A stretch of 64,000 nt of DNA from Coneutiohabitans sp964457925. GTDB lineage: Bacteria; Zhuqueibacterota; Zhuqueibacteria; Zhuqueibacterales; Zhuqueibacteraceae. Shown here one piece after another: positions 1 to 8,135 of the stretch (the stretch's first letter is position 1; every line of letters begins with the position of its first letter). The stretch spans positions 558,001-622,000 of the forward strand of contig CAYWGH010000001.1 of NCBI GenBank assembly GCA_964457925.1. Direction: 5' to 3'. The position numbers were made by a program, and so were the translations under genes. The notes below the pieces were generated by a model. The model saw only the letters and a program-made list of their open reading frames with translations. It was not told the DNA's origin and ran no database searches.

Positions 1-660
1 ATAATCATAACGCAAATCGCGGCTTGCGGTGGCTTCCAGCCAGGCCGCTTGATTGCGCCCGTCAAAACGCAAATAGGCCAGCCGGCTGGGCGCATCCTGG
101 ACGAAAACAAAAGATCGTCCTAAACGGGGCTGATCGACATGGGCAAGGCATATGCCGCTGATTAAAAAATCCTGCCACGCGCCGGTCTCCAACCAGGAAT
201 GATGGTGCAATTCGATCACCAGCGGATAGCCGGCAAACGCATCCGCCAGCCAGAATATCCAATCTTGATTTGCGCGAGATTGGCGAAATGTTGGCGGAAA
301 CGGCGCGACTAACACGCCCAGACGTTTTTCCTGCGCCAGCAATTCCAGGCCAGCCAGGAATTGCCGGACGTCTGCTCGCGAGTTTGCCGAATGCTCGCGC
401 ACGAGTTTTTGCCACAAGCGCACGCTAAAGCGAAGCCGGGGGTTGTCTCTGGTCAAAGCCAGCCATTGCTCTGTGGCCTTGAGATCGAGCGGTTGATAAA
501 AACTCGAGGAGATTTCGATGAGATTGAATGCGCGCGCCAGAAACGCCAGCACGCCGTTGGAATCTTGACATGCGAGCAATGGCAGCAGGGCCGGATCCTG
601 CCATCCGGCAACACCGATGAACAGATTTTGAGGGACAGCTCGAGAGGGCGGCAAATCCAT
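1..660 (-). CDS. DUF72 (YecE-like) family protein, 3' end beyond window
   Basis: An uninterrupted frame reads leftward from an ATG at 660 through the window edge; 220 codons are visible. The protein starts MDLPPSRAVPQNLFIGVAGW, and the motifs IGVAGW, EISSSFYQ, FSVRLWQKL, LGVLVAPFPPTF, VIELHHHSW and YLRFDGR follow in the order expected of DUF72/YecE, a TIM-barrel-like family of unknown biochemical role. The family is usually about 230-290 residues, so only the last part should be missing. No convincing ribosome binding site precedes the ATG. It follows the copper protein gene on the same strand after 73 bases and may be its operon partner. Family assignment is from motif memory; function is unknown. 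Confidence 0.85.
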   Translation of the reverse strand, partial: MDLPPSRAVPQNLFIGVAGWQDPALLPLLACQDSNGVLAFLARAFNLIEISSSFYQPLDLKATEQWLALTRDNPRLRFSVRLWQKLVREHSANSRADVRQFLAGLELLAQEKRLGVLVAPFPPTFRQSRANQDWIFWLADAFAGYPLVIELHHHSWLETGAWQDFLISGICLAHVDQPRLGRSFVFVQDAPSRLAYLRFDGRNQAAWLEATASRDLRYDY

Positions 661-733
661 GAGTTTCGAATTTAAAGTTCAGGGTTATTGCACCACTGGC
701 AAGCGCCAGGACAATGGCAAAACGTGGCAGCGC

Positions 734-2044
734 TCAGTAATAATATCCCGTCATGATGCACATCTCATTATCCTCTGCGGAAAAACCGAAGCGCAGCGCA
801 AACGGTTTGTCGTCGTTCACATATGTGCCTTCATAGCGTAATCCATCTCCTTGAGAAATCACCAGCGGCGGGTTAAAGTAAACTGTGCGCGGATTGTCCC
901 ACTCTAAATTCTCGTAGATCGTTTCACCGATTTGATTGTTTTGGATGCGAGAAATCTTGAAACGTTTTCCGTGCCGGTGCATGTGAGATGACAAAGCGAT
1001 GACATGCGTTTCGCGTCCGGCAATCCAATTCGCGCCTTCGGTTTTGGTCGCGCCCGGCGGAATATCGATAAACAAATTGTTCTCAAAAAGCACTTTGGCC
1101 TTGTGCGCCACACTGCCGGCCGGCGCGCGGTAGAAGTTCACATAGACTTCCGCCTTTAAGCTGGATTTGCCGTTGGTATTGACAAAATGAGAGTTCAAAT
1201 CAAAAGTCACGTTTGTGGGCAACGGAATGCCGACGCCTGCCGGGAATTCAATCTCGATTTCGGGCGTTTGCGTGCCGCCCACAAATTCGCGATTCAAAAT
1301 GCCCTCAAATGACGATGGCAGGCGCGGGTCGAAGTCGCGAATGCCTGCCGGCGGCGGTGGACCGGTTTTCCAGCGATACACAATAAAATGATGACTACCC
1401 TCGGGCTGCTTGATGACGATGCGATTTATCGTATAATCCGCCGGCAAATCCACGTTGACAGTGGAATAAATTTCCCGCTCTTTTCCTGGTTCAATGTAAA
1501 ACGGACCGACGCTTACTTGAAAACCCTCGTCCGGATGCGGTGCTGCCGGCGGCACAAAAGCCGGTTCCGTTTCCGGCGGCGCGGTGTAGAGATTGGGCGC
1601 GTCCGCAACATGCGCAGTCTCTGATGCGCCGGCTTTGATCCATGCGCGCATGGCGTCGATCTTGATGCTCGCCAAACCCGAAGTGCCCCACGGCATGAGG
1701 CTGCCCTCGTTCGGGCCCGGGCCGGTCAGTTTCTTCATCAAGAAACTTGAGTCCGGTTTGCCGGGCATGACGCGCTGCCAGCGCTTTGCTCTGGCTTGCT
1801 CATTGGCAGGATCGACGTTGACGAGGTTGGCATAGCTCTCGCCCGCAACCAGAGAAAGGCCGCCCGCGCGTGTTTGCGTCGAATGGCACGAACTGCTGGT
1901 ACAACTGGCATCGAAGACTTGCGATTGCAGCATCGCGAAGGTGGCATCACTGGGGGTCTCGGGTTGCGCCGGCGGATTCCTTTGGTTACAACTCATCGAG
2001 CTGGCGGCAAGCAAAAATATCACGGCAACAAACAAAACGCGCAT
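734..2044 (-). CDS. PHM-like copper monooxygenase domain lipoprotein with N-terminal cytochrome c-like region
   Basis: 436 residues. The ATG at 2044 is chosen because GGAG lies 8 bases upstream and it gives a lipoprotein signal ending LLAASSMSC (Cys19). Residues 40-150 resemble a small cytochrome c: the heme motif is CTSSSCH, that is CX4CH rather than CXXCH, with a later LMPW that could supply the axial Met. The C-terminal half carries the copper ligand pattern of type II ascorbate-dependent monooxygenases (peptidylglycine hydroxylating family): GSHHF, NSHF, HMHRH and a Met in NEMCIMTG near the end. Likely an exported, lipid-anchored copper/heme oxidoreductase; the substrate cannot be told. 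It lies 41 bases after mobA on the same strand. Reading the ligands as intact is seen in the sequence; the enzyme activity is inferred. Confidence 0.75.
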   Translation of the reverse strand: MRVLFVAVIFLLAASSMSCNQRNPPAQPETPSDATFAMLQSQVFDASCTSSSCHSTQTRAGGLSLVAGESYANLVNVDPANEQARAKRWQRVMPGKPDSSFLMKKLTGPGPNEGSLMPWGTSGLASIKIDAMRAWIKAGASETAHVADAPNLYTAPPETEPAFVPPAAPHPDEGFQVSVGPFYIEPGKEREIYSTVNVDLPADYTINRIVIKQPEGSHHFIVYRWKTGPPPPAGIRDFDPRLPSSFEGILNREFVGGTQTPEIEIEFPAGVGIPLPTNVTFDLNSHFVNTNGKSSLKAEVYVNFYRAPAGSVAHKAKVLFENNLFIDIPPGATKTEGANWIAGRETHVIALSSHMHRHGKRFKISRIQNNQIGETIYENLEWDNPRTVYFNPPLVISQGDGLRYEGTYVNDDKPFALRFGFSAEDNEMCIMTGYYY

Positions 2045-2085
2045 GGTGTTCTCCGCATGAAAGCGATTGTAGAGGATACTTTGCA

Positions 2086-2712
2086 TCAAAGGAGATGGTG
2101 TGAAGCCTCGAGTAATTTCTGGTAATCTTCCTCGGTATTGACGTTGAAGAATGATTGCAGCGCGGGATCAATGCCGCACACTTCCGCCTCCGGTACAATG
2201 CGCACGCGCGCTTGTGTCAGCCATGCCGTCATGCGAAGTTTATTCCGCTGAAGCTGCTGTTCAATAAACGGCAGGCAAGCTTTGGTGTAAACGGCGCACA
2301 ACGGCTGCAAGCGATCATGCGCATGGGGAACGACAGCGTCAAATTCCTCGAGTTTGTTGATCAGGTTGCGCACCAACTCCGGCAGCAACAACGGCATATC
2401 GCACGCGCACACAAAATTCACCGGCTGGTTTGATTGCGCCAGGCCGGCATACAAGCCACCGAGACTGTTTTTATCAGGGAGAATATCATAAACGACACGC
2501 GCAGGCAAAAAGGTGAGACCATGTTGCGGCGTTGTGACGAGCAACACCTCTTGGCAAATTCCCTTTAAATTTGTGACAAGCGTTTCGATGAAAGTCGAGC
2601 CTTGCCACGGCAAAAAGGCCTTCTCGCGCCCCAAACGGCTGCTGTTTCCGCCGGCTAAAATAATGGCCGCACTGTTGGGAATCACACTCTCGACTTGCCG
2701 GGATTGATTCAT
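2086..2712 (-). CDS. mobA: Molybdenum cofactor guanylyltransferase MobA
   Basis: 208 residues. The N-terminal nucleotide-binding signature LAGGNSSRLGREKAFLPW is complete, and CACDMPLL supplies the metal-binding aspartate of this nucleotidyltransferase fold. MobA transfers GMP from GTP to molybdopterin in the cytoplasm to make the guanine dinucleotide cofactor. The start at 2712 overlaps the stop of the upstream gene in an ATGA arrangement, which suggests translational coupling. The other cofactor gene in the window, moeA, is far away at 33.3 kb. No molybdoenzyme catalytic gene is recognised nearby. Length is normal for the family. Confidence 0.9.
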   Translation of the reverse strand: MNQSRQVESVIPNSAAIILAGGNSSRLGREKAFLPWQGSTFIETLVTNLKGICQEVLLVTTPQHGLTFLPARVVYDILPDKNSLGGLYAGLAQSNQPVNFVCACDMPLLLPELVRNLINKLEEFDAVVPHAHDRLQPLCAVYTKACLPFIEQQLQRNKLRMTAWLTQARVRIVPEAEVCGIDPALQSFFNVNTEEDYQKLLEASHHLL

Positions 2713-3335
2713 TTCTGCGATTGTAACCTAACCTCTTCAAAGGTCAAGAACGCATCATCAAGAATAAAACAAATGGCATTGGCGTTTTCGCCGAGCGTTT
2801 GCAGGAAAGCAAGATCCGCAGCCTCATCACGAATATGCCAGGCCACCGTTCCGGATTTGATGGCGCTGCCGGTGTCGGAAGTTTCTGTGAGATATTTTTC
2901 GCCGGTCGGAAACTCCAGCACCAGGAATACGCGCGGCTCTGGTGTGCGTTTACGTTCCACCGCCAGCGACTCGGCCAAATACTTGCGCCGTTCTTCTGCG
3001 GGAACAGAAAGCGGAAAATCAAACAGATTCACGCTCAACGTCTGCCACGGGATCGAGATACTGCCGGCGGCAGTGGGTTCGTCCGCTCTCGGCAAGCGAT
3101 AAGCGCCAACCTGGATGGCGTTCATTTTGAGAATGTATTTGCTGTGATCTTGCAGGAACTCCAAGGAGTTTATGGCAACCGCAGGCGTGCGCGGCGCTGC
3201 AACGGTTGTCACAATTACCGTTGAAGTATCCGGGGGCGCAAGACTCGCGCGTTGTTTTGGTTCCAACGCCCCGCGCCCTCCCAAAAGAAACCATACGATC
3301 GCCGCGCCGGCGCCCAGTTTCAGCAGCGTTTCCAT
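2709..3335 (-). CDS. Membrane-anchored protein of unknown function
   Basis: 208 residues, not recognised. The ATG at 3335 has a strong GGAGGCGAG ribosome site directly upstream. Residues 5-20 form a single hydrophobic segment (LLKLGAGAAIVWFLLGG), followed by a proline- and threonine-rich linker and a soluble domain of about 150 residues that should lie outside the inner membrane or face the cytoplasm as a tethered domain. The soluble part has no Cys and no obvious catalytic motif. Its stop overlaps the mobA start by four bases, so the two are probably one transcript. It may have nothing to do with molybdenum cofactor; the coupling is the only link. Confidence 0.7.
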   Translation of the reverse strand: METLLKLGAGAAIVWFLLGGRGALEPKQRASLAPPDTSTVIVTTVAAPRTPAVAINSLEFLQDHSKYILKMNAIQVGAYRLPRADEPTAAGSISIPWQTLSVNLFDFPLSVPAEERRKYLAESLAVERKRTPEPRVFLVLEFPTGEKYLTETSDTGSAIKSGTVAWHIRDEAADLAFLQTLGENANAICFILDDAFLTFEEVRLQSQK

Positions 3336-3473
3336 CTCGCCTCCTTCCGCACATGAGCGTTTGATCATCGCGTTTCTCGGGCCGGACTTATTCTAATCCG
3401 AGAACGGGAGATAAGCAAGAATAATTCTCCAGAATCAAAATTTTTCAATGAAAATTGCGCCGGCAAAAACTCA

Positions 3474-3501
3474 TTGACATTCCTGAATATTATGCTAGAT
3501 T
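3474..3501 (+). promoter_or_regulatory. Sigma70-type promoter upstream of the Memo-family gene
   Basis: TTGACA at 3474-3479, a 16-base spacer, and TAGATT at 3496-3501. The -35 box is a perfect match to the consensus of the main sigma factor. It would start transcription near 3508, just before the leader ORF. Also divergent to the gene beginning at 3335. Confidence 0.6.
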
Positions 3502-3517
3502 GACTTGCACGTCGTTT

Positions 3518-3600
3518 GAGGAGGTTGCGTCAATGGTAGACAATTTTTTAGCGACAGCGACAGTGAAGGCATGACGATCCGGTTGTGCCTTTTTGTTTTT
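3518..3600 (+). promoter_or_regulatory. Leader peptide ORF plus U-tailed hairpin (attenuator-like)
   Basis: GAGGAGG at 3518-3524 is the strongest ribosome site of the neighbourhood and stands 8 bases before an ATG at 3533. That ATG opens a 13-codon frame, MVDNFLATATVKA, ending with TGA at 3572-3574. The last two codons form the 5' arm (AAGGCA, 3566-3571) of a hairpin whose 3' arm is TGCCTT (3586-3591), followed by TTTGTTTTT. A ribosome reaching the stop would cover the 5' arm and prevent the hairpin. The layout is that of translation-controlled attenuation, but the peptide has no run of one amino acid to name a signal. Confidence 0.5.
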
Positions 3601-3614
3601 GTAGGTTAGGCGTT

Positions 3615-4508
3615 ATGACAGGTAAGCACAAAAAGATCGAACCGGTCGCAACGGATGCCGTCCGCCCGGCGGCCGTGGCCGGAAAATTTTATCCGGACCA
3701 TCCGCAATTGCTGCGGCAGCATGTCCATGAAATGCTGGCGCGGGCGGCAGTCAAACCTGCGTCTGCGCAACTTTTGGCGGCCATTGCGCCGCACGCCGGC
3801 TATCGTTACTCCGGCAACGTGGCGGCGCATACGTATGAACGCTTGCGCCGTCAGCAAGTTAATACCGTGATTTTCATCGCGCCGAGTCATTGGGAACGGT
3901 TTCCGTTTATTTCGATTTTCACCGGCCAAAGCTTTCGCACGCCCTTGGGTGATTTGCCGGTGGCAACCGCGATTGCCGGGCAACTTCTGCACAAACACGA
4001 CTATTTCATGTCGGCCTGGCACGGGCACCGCTCCGAAGAATTCCGGGGAGAGCATGCCATTGAAGTGCAATTGCCCTTCTTGCAAGTTGCCGTGCCGGAC
4101 TGCGCGATCGTGCCGATTGTGATGGGCGAGCAAACCTGGGAATTTTGTGAAGCCCTGGGCCTGGCCTTGGCGGAATTGGCGGCACAAACGCCGTTCGTGA
4201 TGGTCGCGAGTTCTGATCTTTCGCATTATCACGAGTATCACGAAGCGCGGCGGATCGATGCTTACTTCATGCAATTGTTGCAAACCCTAGATCCTCCACG
4301 GCTTTTTGAGGCCCTGCATACGCGTGCATGTGAAGCTTGCGGCGCAGGCCCGATTGTGGCCGCAATGATCGCTGCGCGCCAGCTTGGCGCGGATGACGCC
4401 GAGATCCTTTGTTATCAAAACTCCGGGGACACCGGCGGCGGTCACGAAGCTGTAGTTGGTTATGTCTCCGCCACGCTTGAACGGATGAGCGGGTCCGGCA
4501 ATCCGTGA
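3615..4508 (+). CDS. amrB: AmmeMemoRadiSam system protein B (Memo family)
   Basis: 297 residues from the ATG at 3615; a GTG at 3585 would add ten residues, and neither has a good ribosome site. Memo-family landmarks in order: AVAGKFYP, APHAGYRYSGNVAA, IAPSHWERF, EEFRGEHAIEVQLPFLQ, ASSDLSHYHEYHEA and CGAGP, then VVGYVSA near the end. These include the His and Cys residues that bind metal in Memo homologues. In bacteria this protein is encoded with an AMMECR1-domain protein and a radical SAM enzyme; the AMMECR1 partner is the next gene (4976), but no radical SAM gene is in the window. The reaction is not established. A leader and hairpin upstream suggest regulated expression. Confidence 0.9.
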   Translation: MTGKHKKIEPVATDAVRPAAVAGKFYPDHPQLLRQHVHEMLARAAVKPASAQLLAAIAPHAGYRYSGNVAAHTYERLRRQQVNTVIFIAPSHWERFPFISIFTGQSFRTPLGDLPVATAIAGQLLHKHDYFMSAWHGHRSEEFRGEHAIEVQLPFLQVAVPDCAIVPIVMGEQTWEFCEALGLALAELAAQTPFVMVASSDLSHYHEYHEARRIDAYFMQLLQTLDPPRLFEALHTRACEACGAGPIVAAMIAARQLGADDAEILCYQNSGDTGGGHEAVVGYVSATLERMSGSGNP

Positions 4509-4630
4509 CTGTTATTCTGATCTGTACCTGAATTTTACACAAAGGCTGACCGATTCCGCGATGGATGCGGGTTTGATCAGGATGCCAATTGGGTGATGTA
4601 CAAAAAATTTTCCACGAGAGCTTGCTGGCA

Positions 4631-4816
4631 ACTCCGAAGGAGTGAAATGTTTATAGTCATGCGTGCACCCCCGTTTCTACAAACTCCGATAGGAGTGACA
4701 TATTGGGTTTTCACGATAAGGCCTGCGCTACGTCGATAAATCTACATGTCATTTCTTCGGAGTTGAGTACCGTTGCAGGGCACCGCTTCTAGAAACTTTC
4801 CACTCCTCGCGGAGTT
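4631..4816 (+). repeat. Cluster of small palindromic repeats (ACTCC-N3/4-GGAGT family)
   Basis: Hairpin units with the core ACTCCGAAGGAGT stand at 4631-4643 and 4683-4696 (ACTCCGATAGGAGT), each followed by GTGA(A/C)AT and an AT-rich tail. A diverged unit in the opposite orientation lies at about 4746-4764 (CATTTCTTCGGAGTT), and another inverted one at 4801-4816 (CACTCCTCGCGGAGTT). This fills nearly all of the 470-base space between the two AmmeMemoRadiSam genes; nothing else is seen there. Units are irregularly spaced, so this is not a CRISPR array. Such GC-box hairpins are dispersed in many FCB genomes; their role is unknown. Confidence 0.65.
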
Positions 4817-4975
4817 GTGTGTGACGGGCCGCCGAGCTTTAACGAATGGCAACCATCGTGCAAAATTCAGGTTGTACGAGTATCTACTCCGGTGGGCGAT
4901 GCTTTCTTGTCCCGCCGGTGCGGGGTGAAGAGTTTCATCCTGAAGCCTCGCAATTTCTGCAAAAGAGGTCGAATC

Positions 4976-5530
4976 ATGTTGACCCGTTTGCAAAAAGATT
5001 TGTTGTTGAAATGGGCGCGCGACGCGATTTCTGCACACCTACGCGGAGAACCCGAGGCGGCTGCTGCTGGCGAGGAATTGGGGGAGTTGCAAAACATACG
5101 CGCCGGCGTCTTCATTAGCTTGCATCGCGGCGAGGACTTGCGCGGCTGCATCGGAAATATCGAACCGCAAACGCCGCTTCCGGAAACGGTGAAGGCGATG
5201 GCTGTGGCCGCGGCCTGTAGCGATCCGCGTTTTGAACCGGTATCGGCGGATGAACTTGAGCATTTACGCCTTGAAATTTCCGTGATCACGCCGTTACGCC
5301 CGCTGGTCTCGCTGGAAGAGTTCCAGCTCGGCGTGCATGGCCTAATGGTGCGGCTGGGCAAGCGCCATGGCCTTTTGTTGCCGCAAGTTGCCCGTGGCCG
5401 GCAATGGGATGTTTACACGTTTTTGCGGCATGTTTGCCGGAAGGCCAATTTGCCGGAAGATGCCTGGCAGAATCCCAAAGCCGAGTTGTTTTATTTTGAC
5501 GCTGAAATTTTTTCAGATGATTTGTCATGA
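4976..5530 (+). CDS. amrA: AmmeMemoRadiSam system protein A (AMMECR1 domain)
   Basis: 184 residues. The ATG at 4976 follows AAGAGGTCGAATC and matches the start of the domain; the open frame extends upstream only through repeat DNA. The AMMECR1 hallmark is LRGCIG (about residue 58-63), followed by AVAAACSDPRFEPV, LEISVITPL and GLLLPQV, the standard order of conserved blocks. The family is full length here. It is co-conserved with Memo (3615) and a radical SAM enzyme; the biochemical role is unknown. The next gene starts 16 bases downstream, so co-transcription with the HD hydrolase is likely. Confidence 0.92.
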   Translation: MLTRLQKDLLLKWARDAISAHLRGEPEAAAAGEELGELQNIRAGVFISLHRGEDLRGCIGNIEPQTPLPETVKAMAVAAACSDPRFEPVSADELEHLRLEISVITPLRPLVSLEEFQLGVHGLMVRLGKRHGLLLPQVARGRQWDVYTFLRHVCRKANLPEDAWQNPKAELFYFDAEIFSDDLS

Positions 5531-5545
5531 CGCCCGCGCGAGGGC

Positions 5546-6883
5546 ATGCCGCATCCCGCGATTCGATTCCAAATCGAAATGACCCACTGCATTCGCACAA
5601 CCGCTGATTGGCACAGGCTGGAAGAGCAATGGCTCGCGCCTTATGCGCGCCGTAATCGCGACGCGCACGCCACCCGTCTGCACCCCGAACCGGAGCATGA
5701 GTATCGCGCCGCCTTTCAGCGTGATCGTGACCGCCTGGTGCATGCGCGCGCGTTTCGCCGCTTAAAACACAAACGCCAGGTCTTTCTCATTACCGAAGGC
5801 GATCATTTCCGCACGCGCATGACCCACACGCTGGAAGTCGCGCAGATTTCACGCACGATTGCGCGCGCCCTGGCTTTAAATGAAGATTTGGTCGAAGCCA
5901 TCGCGCTGGGCCATGATCTCGGACACACGCCGTTCGGCCATCTCGGCGAAAAAGTTTTGGACGACATTCTGCAAGGCCGCGACCCGGTGGACGATTCGTT
6001 GCAGGGGCGTTCTTGCGGCGGCTTCAAGCACAATTATCAATCTCTCCGCGTCGTCGATCTCCTCGAGCAAAAATATGATTTCCCGGGACTCAATCTTACC
6101 GCGGCGGTGCGTGAGGGCATTCTCAAGCACACGCGATTAAAGCGCGGCCAGTATGCTTACCCCGATTTTAACACCAGCGGTTTGGCTTTCGAGCGGGAGG
6201 TTGCGACCACGCTGGAGGGACAAGTCGTTGCGGTCGCCGATGAAGTGGCGCAACGCACACATGATTTCGAAGACGGCTTGCGCGCCGGTCTGGTTACGCT
6301 GGAGGAAATTCAAACCCTCGAAATCGTGCGCCATGTGGAGCATAGCGAAAACCTCGGCGAGCAGCGGCGCAACAATCATTATCTGTATGACAATCGTTTA
6401 ATCAACGGGTTGATTAATCTGCTGGTCAGCGATCTCATCTCCGCAGGCCTGCGCCGGCTGCAAAGCTTTGCGCGGGAAGCTGCCGGCTGCCCGCAGTTTG
6501 ATGAAGAAATCATTCGCTTCAGCAACGGCGTGGATGGGATGCAAAGCGAGCTGAACAAATTCATTTATCAACGCATCATCTTCCGCCCGGAAGTGCGTTA
6601 TGCCGATGAAGAAGCGCGTGAAATGCTGCGCAGCCTTTTTCGGCTATATTTTGAAGATACCAAATTGATTCCCGCGACGGCCCAGCTTTTTGCCGCGATG
6701 CCGCACAATCATGCGCCGGCGGAGCGTGCGCGCGCCATTGCCGATTTCATTGCCGGCATGACGGATAATTTTGCCATTGCCGAATTTCATCGCTTGCGCG
6801 AACTCGGCCTGCCCGTGCCGGAAGTTGATCTGCATGCCTTGCGCCGCGGGCGTATAGGCAAGCTGTCCCTCGCCCGCCGGTGA
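5546..6883 (+). CDS. dGTPase-like deoxynucleotide triphosphohydrolase
   Basis: 445 residues from the ATG at 5546 (GAGGG close upstream); an ATG at 5579 is the alternative. The order RDRLVHARAFRRLKHKRQV, HFRTRMTHTLEVAQISR, ALGHDLGHTPFGHLGE and FKHNYQSLRV is that of the dGTP triphosphohydrolase-like branch of the HD superfamily; the metal-binding His, HD pair and later Asp (in VADEVAQRTHD) are present. These cytoplasmic enzymes split dNTPs into deoxynucleoside and triphosphate and help set the dNTP pool. The length suits the 'Dgt-like' group rather than E. coli Dgt, so strict dGTP specificity should not be assumed. Confidence 0.9.
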   Translation: MPHPAIRFQIEMTHCIRTTADWHRLEEQWLAPYARRNRDAHATRLHPEPEHEYRAAFQRDRDRLVHARAFRRLKHKRQVFLITEGDHFRTRMTHTLEVAQISRTIARALALNEDLVEAIALGHDLGHTPFGHLGEKVLDDILQGRDPVDDSLQGRSCGGFKHNYQSLRVVDLLEQKYDFPGLNLTAAVREGILKHTRLKRGQYAYPDFNTSGLAFEREVATTLEGQVVAVADEVAQRTHDFEDGLRAGLVTLEEIQTLEIVRHVEHSENLGEQRRNNHYLYDNRLINGLINLLVSDLISAGLRRLQSFAREAAGCPQFDEEIIRFSNGVDGMQSELNKFIYQRIIFRPEVRYADEEAREMLRSLFRLYFEDTKLIPATAQLFAAMPHNHAPAERARAIADFIAGMTDNFAIAEFHRLRELGLPVPEVDLHALRRGRIGKLSLARR

Positions 6884-7007
6884 CCGCAATAATTATTTTG
6901 AATGTAACTTGCAGCTAACAAAATCCGCAGCGCATTGGGTTGGTGTCTATTTAATGCTGAGCAGATTGCATGTTACAGCAGGCGTTGGTGATTTTTATCG
7001 AACCGGC

Positions 7008-7820
7008 ATGAACGTTTGGCGATTTTACATCATTGTTGCACGGCTTTTATTTTTGTTGAGCCTGGCAGCGTTGGGGTCTGTGTTTGCTCAAACAAACACT
7101 GAGTCCGTGGTTGAAATGCGTAATGCTTTTCAACAACTGAACTATGCCGCAGCAAAAAAAGCCGGTGAACAAGCGTTGCAGGGCTGGCAACATTTGACGC
7201 CGCAGCAAGTGATCGAAGTGCATCAAGTGCTGGGTGTTATAGCCTATAGCGAAGGCGATTTCTTCGAGTCCAAAGCGCAATTCGAGCAGGCGTTGTCGCT
7301 CGAGCCGAATCTGAAATTGGACTCGTTGTATGTGTCGCCGAAGATACATCAATTTTTGGCTGAGTTGAAAAACAACCTCGCGATGGGCAATGGACACAAT
7401 CATATCAGTCAGCGTTATCTCGTCGTGCCTGATCCCCGGCCGCAAGCTGCGCTGCGCTCCCTGGTCATTCCGGGGTTGGGGCAGATGTACAAAAATCAAA
7501 AATCGCGGGGCCGCATTCTGATGGCGGCTGCCGGCGCGGGTCTCGTCGCGACTGCCGCCTTGCATTTGCGCCGGGAAAAAGCGCGCGAGAATTATTTATC
7601 CGCTGCAACGATTGCAAAAGCGGAAGCCACCTATCGGCGCTATAACACGCTCAATCGTGCGCGCAATCTTGCTGCCGCGCTCACAAGCGGCATTTGGATT
7701 TATTCTTTTTTTGATGCGCTGACCTCATCGCCGGAGCAACCTCGCCCGGCAGTGGGAGGCGCGCCGTTACCGGAAACAAGGACTGTTGCCGTCGGCTTGA
7801 GTTGGCAGATCAGTTTTTAA
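7008..7820 (+). CDS. Exported TPR/DUF5683-like protein
   Basis: 270 residues. The ATG at 7008 gives a clean signal peptide (FLLSLAALGSVFAQ, cleavage after about residue 27). Residues 35-110 are TPR-like helices: NAFQQLNYAAAKKAGEQAL, then LGVIAYSEGDFFESKAQFEQAL. From about 150 comes SLVIPGLGQMYKNQKSRG, the PG.GQ.Y pattern typical of DUF5683-type domains, followed by two hydrophobic stretches. Probably an inner-membrane protein with a periplasmic TPR part. No partner is evident from its neighbours. Family assignment is moderate and function unknown. Confidence 0.65.
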   Translation: MNVWRFYIIVARLLFLLSLAALGSVFAQTNTESVVEMRNAFQQLNYAAAKKAGEQALQGWQHLTPQQVIEVHQVLGVIAYSEGDFFESKAQFEQALSLEPNLKLDSLYVSPKIHQFLAELKNNLAMGNGHNHISQRYLVVPDPRPQAALRSLVIPGLGQMYKNQKSRGRILMAAAGAGLVATAALHLRREKARENYLSAATIAKAEATYRRYNTLNRARNLAAALTSGIWIYSFFDALTSSPEQPRPAVGGAPLPETRTVAVGLSWQISF

Positions 7821-8135
7821 ACTGAGAAATCTCATTACAACCACTGGGAAAATTTTTCCCACAATATTTGGCTCAGACACACCTCGCCAACAGCAGTTTC
7901 TCCGGTAAGACAAAACAATTCAAGCAACTAACCGATTACATCATTGTCGCGTTTCGGCCAGGCCTAATGGCACCGCCTTTGCGTAAGATCGCACTGTCGA
8001 CAGGTGATGAAATCATCAATGCACACGCTCTCTGCTCATGTTGTGCTTGACGATAGATGGAGGGAGTCAAGAAATTCGAATAACGGACGGACTCCCATCA
8101 TGATTTAGGACGAAGATGTTAGAGGAAACCACGAT
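7821..8135. other. Intergenic region with a short perfect palindrome
   Basis: About 315 bases without a supported gene. The only clear structure is TGGGAAAATTTTTCCCA at 7845-7861, with 8-base arms around one central base, 25 bases after the stop of the previous gene. It could be a weak terminator or a protein site. The rest shows nothing I can name. Confidence 0.4.

Noticed and set aside
3544..3550. T TTT TTA slippery heptamer inside the 13-codon leader
   Set aside because: A -1 shift yields only a short frame ending at 3609 and the +1 frame stops at 3564, so neither fuses to the Memo gene. Likely coincidental.
4631..4816. Possible CRISPR array
   Set aside because: Units are short palindromes in both orientations with irregular spacing and no cas genes.
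7868..8050. 60-codon plus-strand frame
   Set aside because: No ribosome site, no homology, atypical composition.
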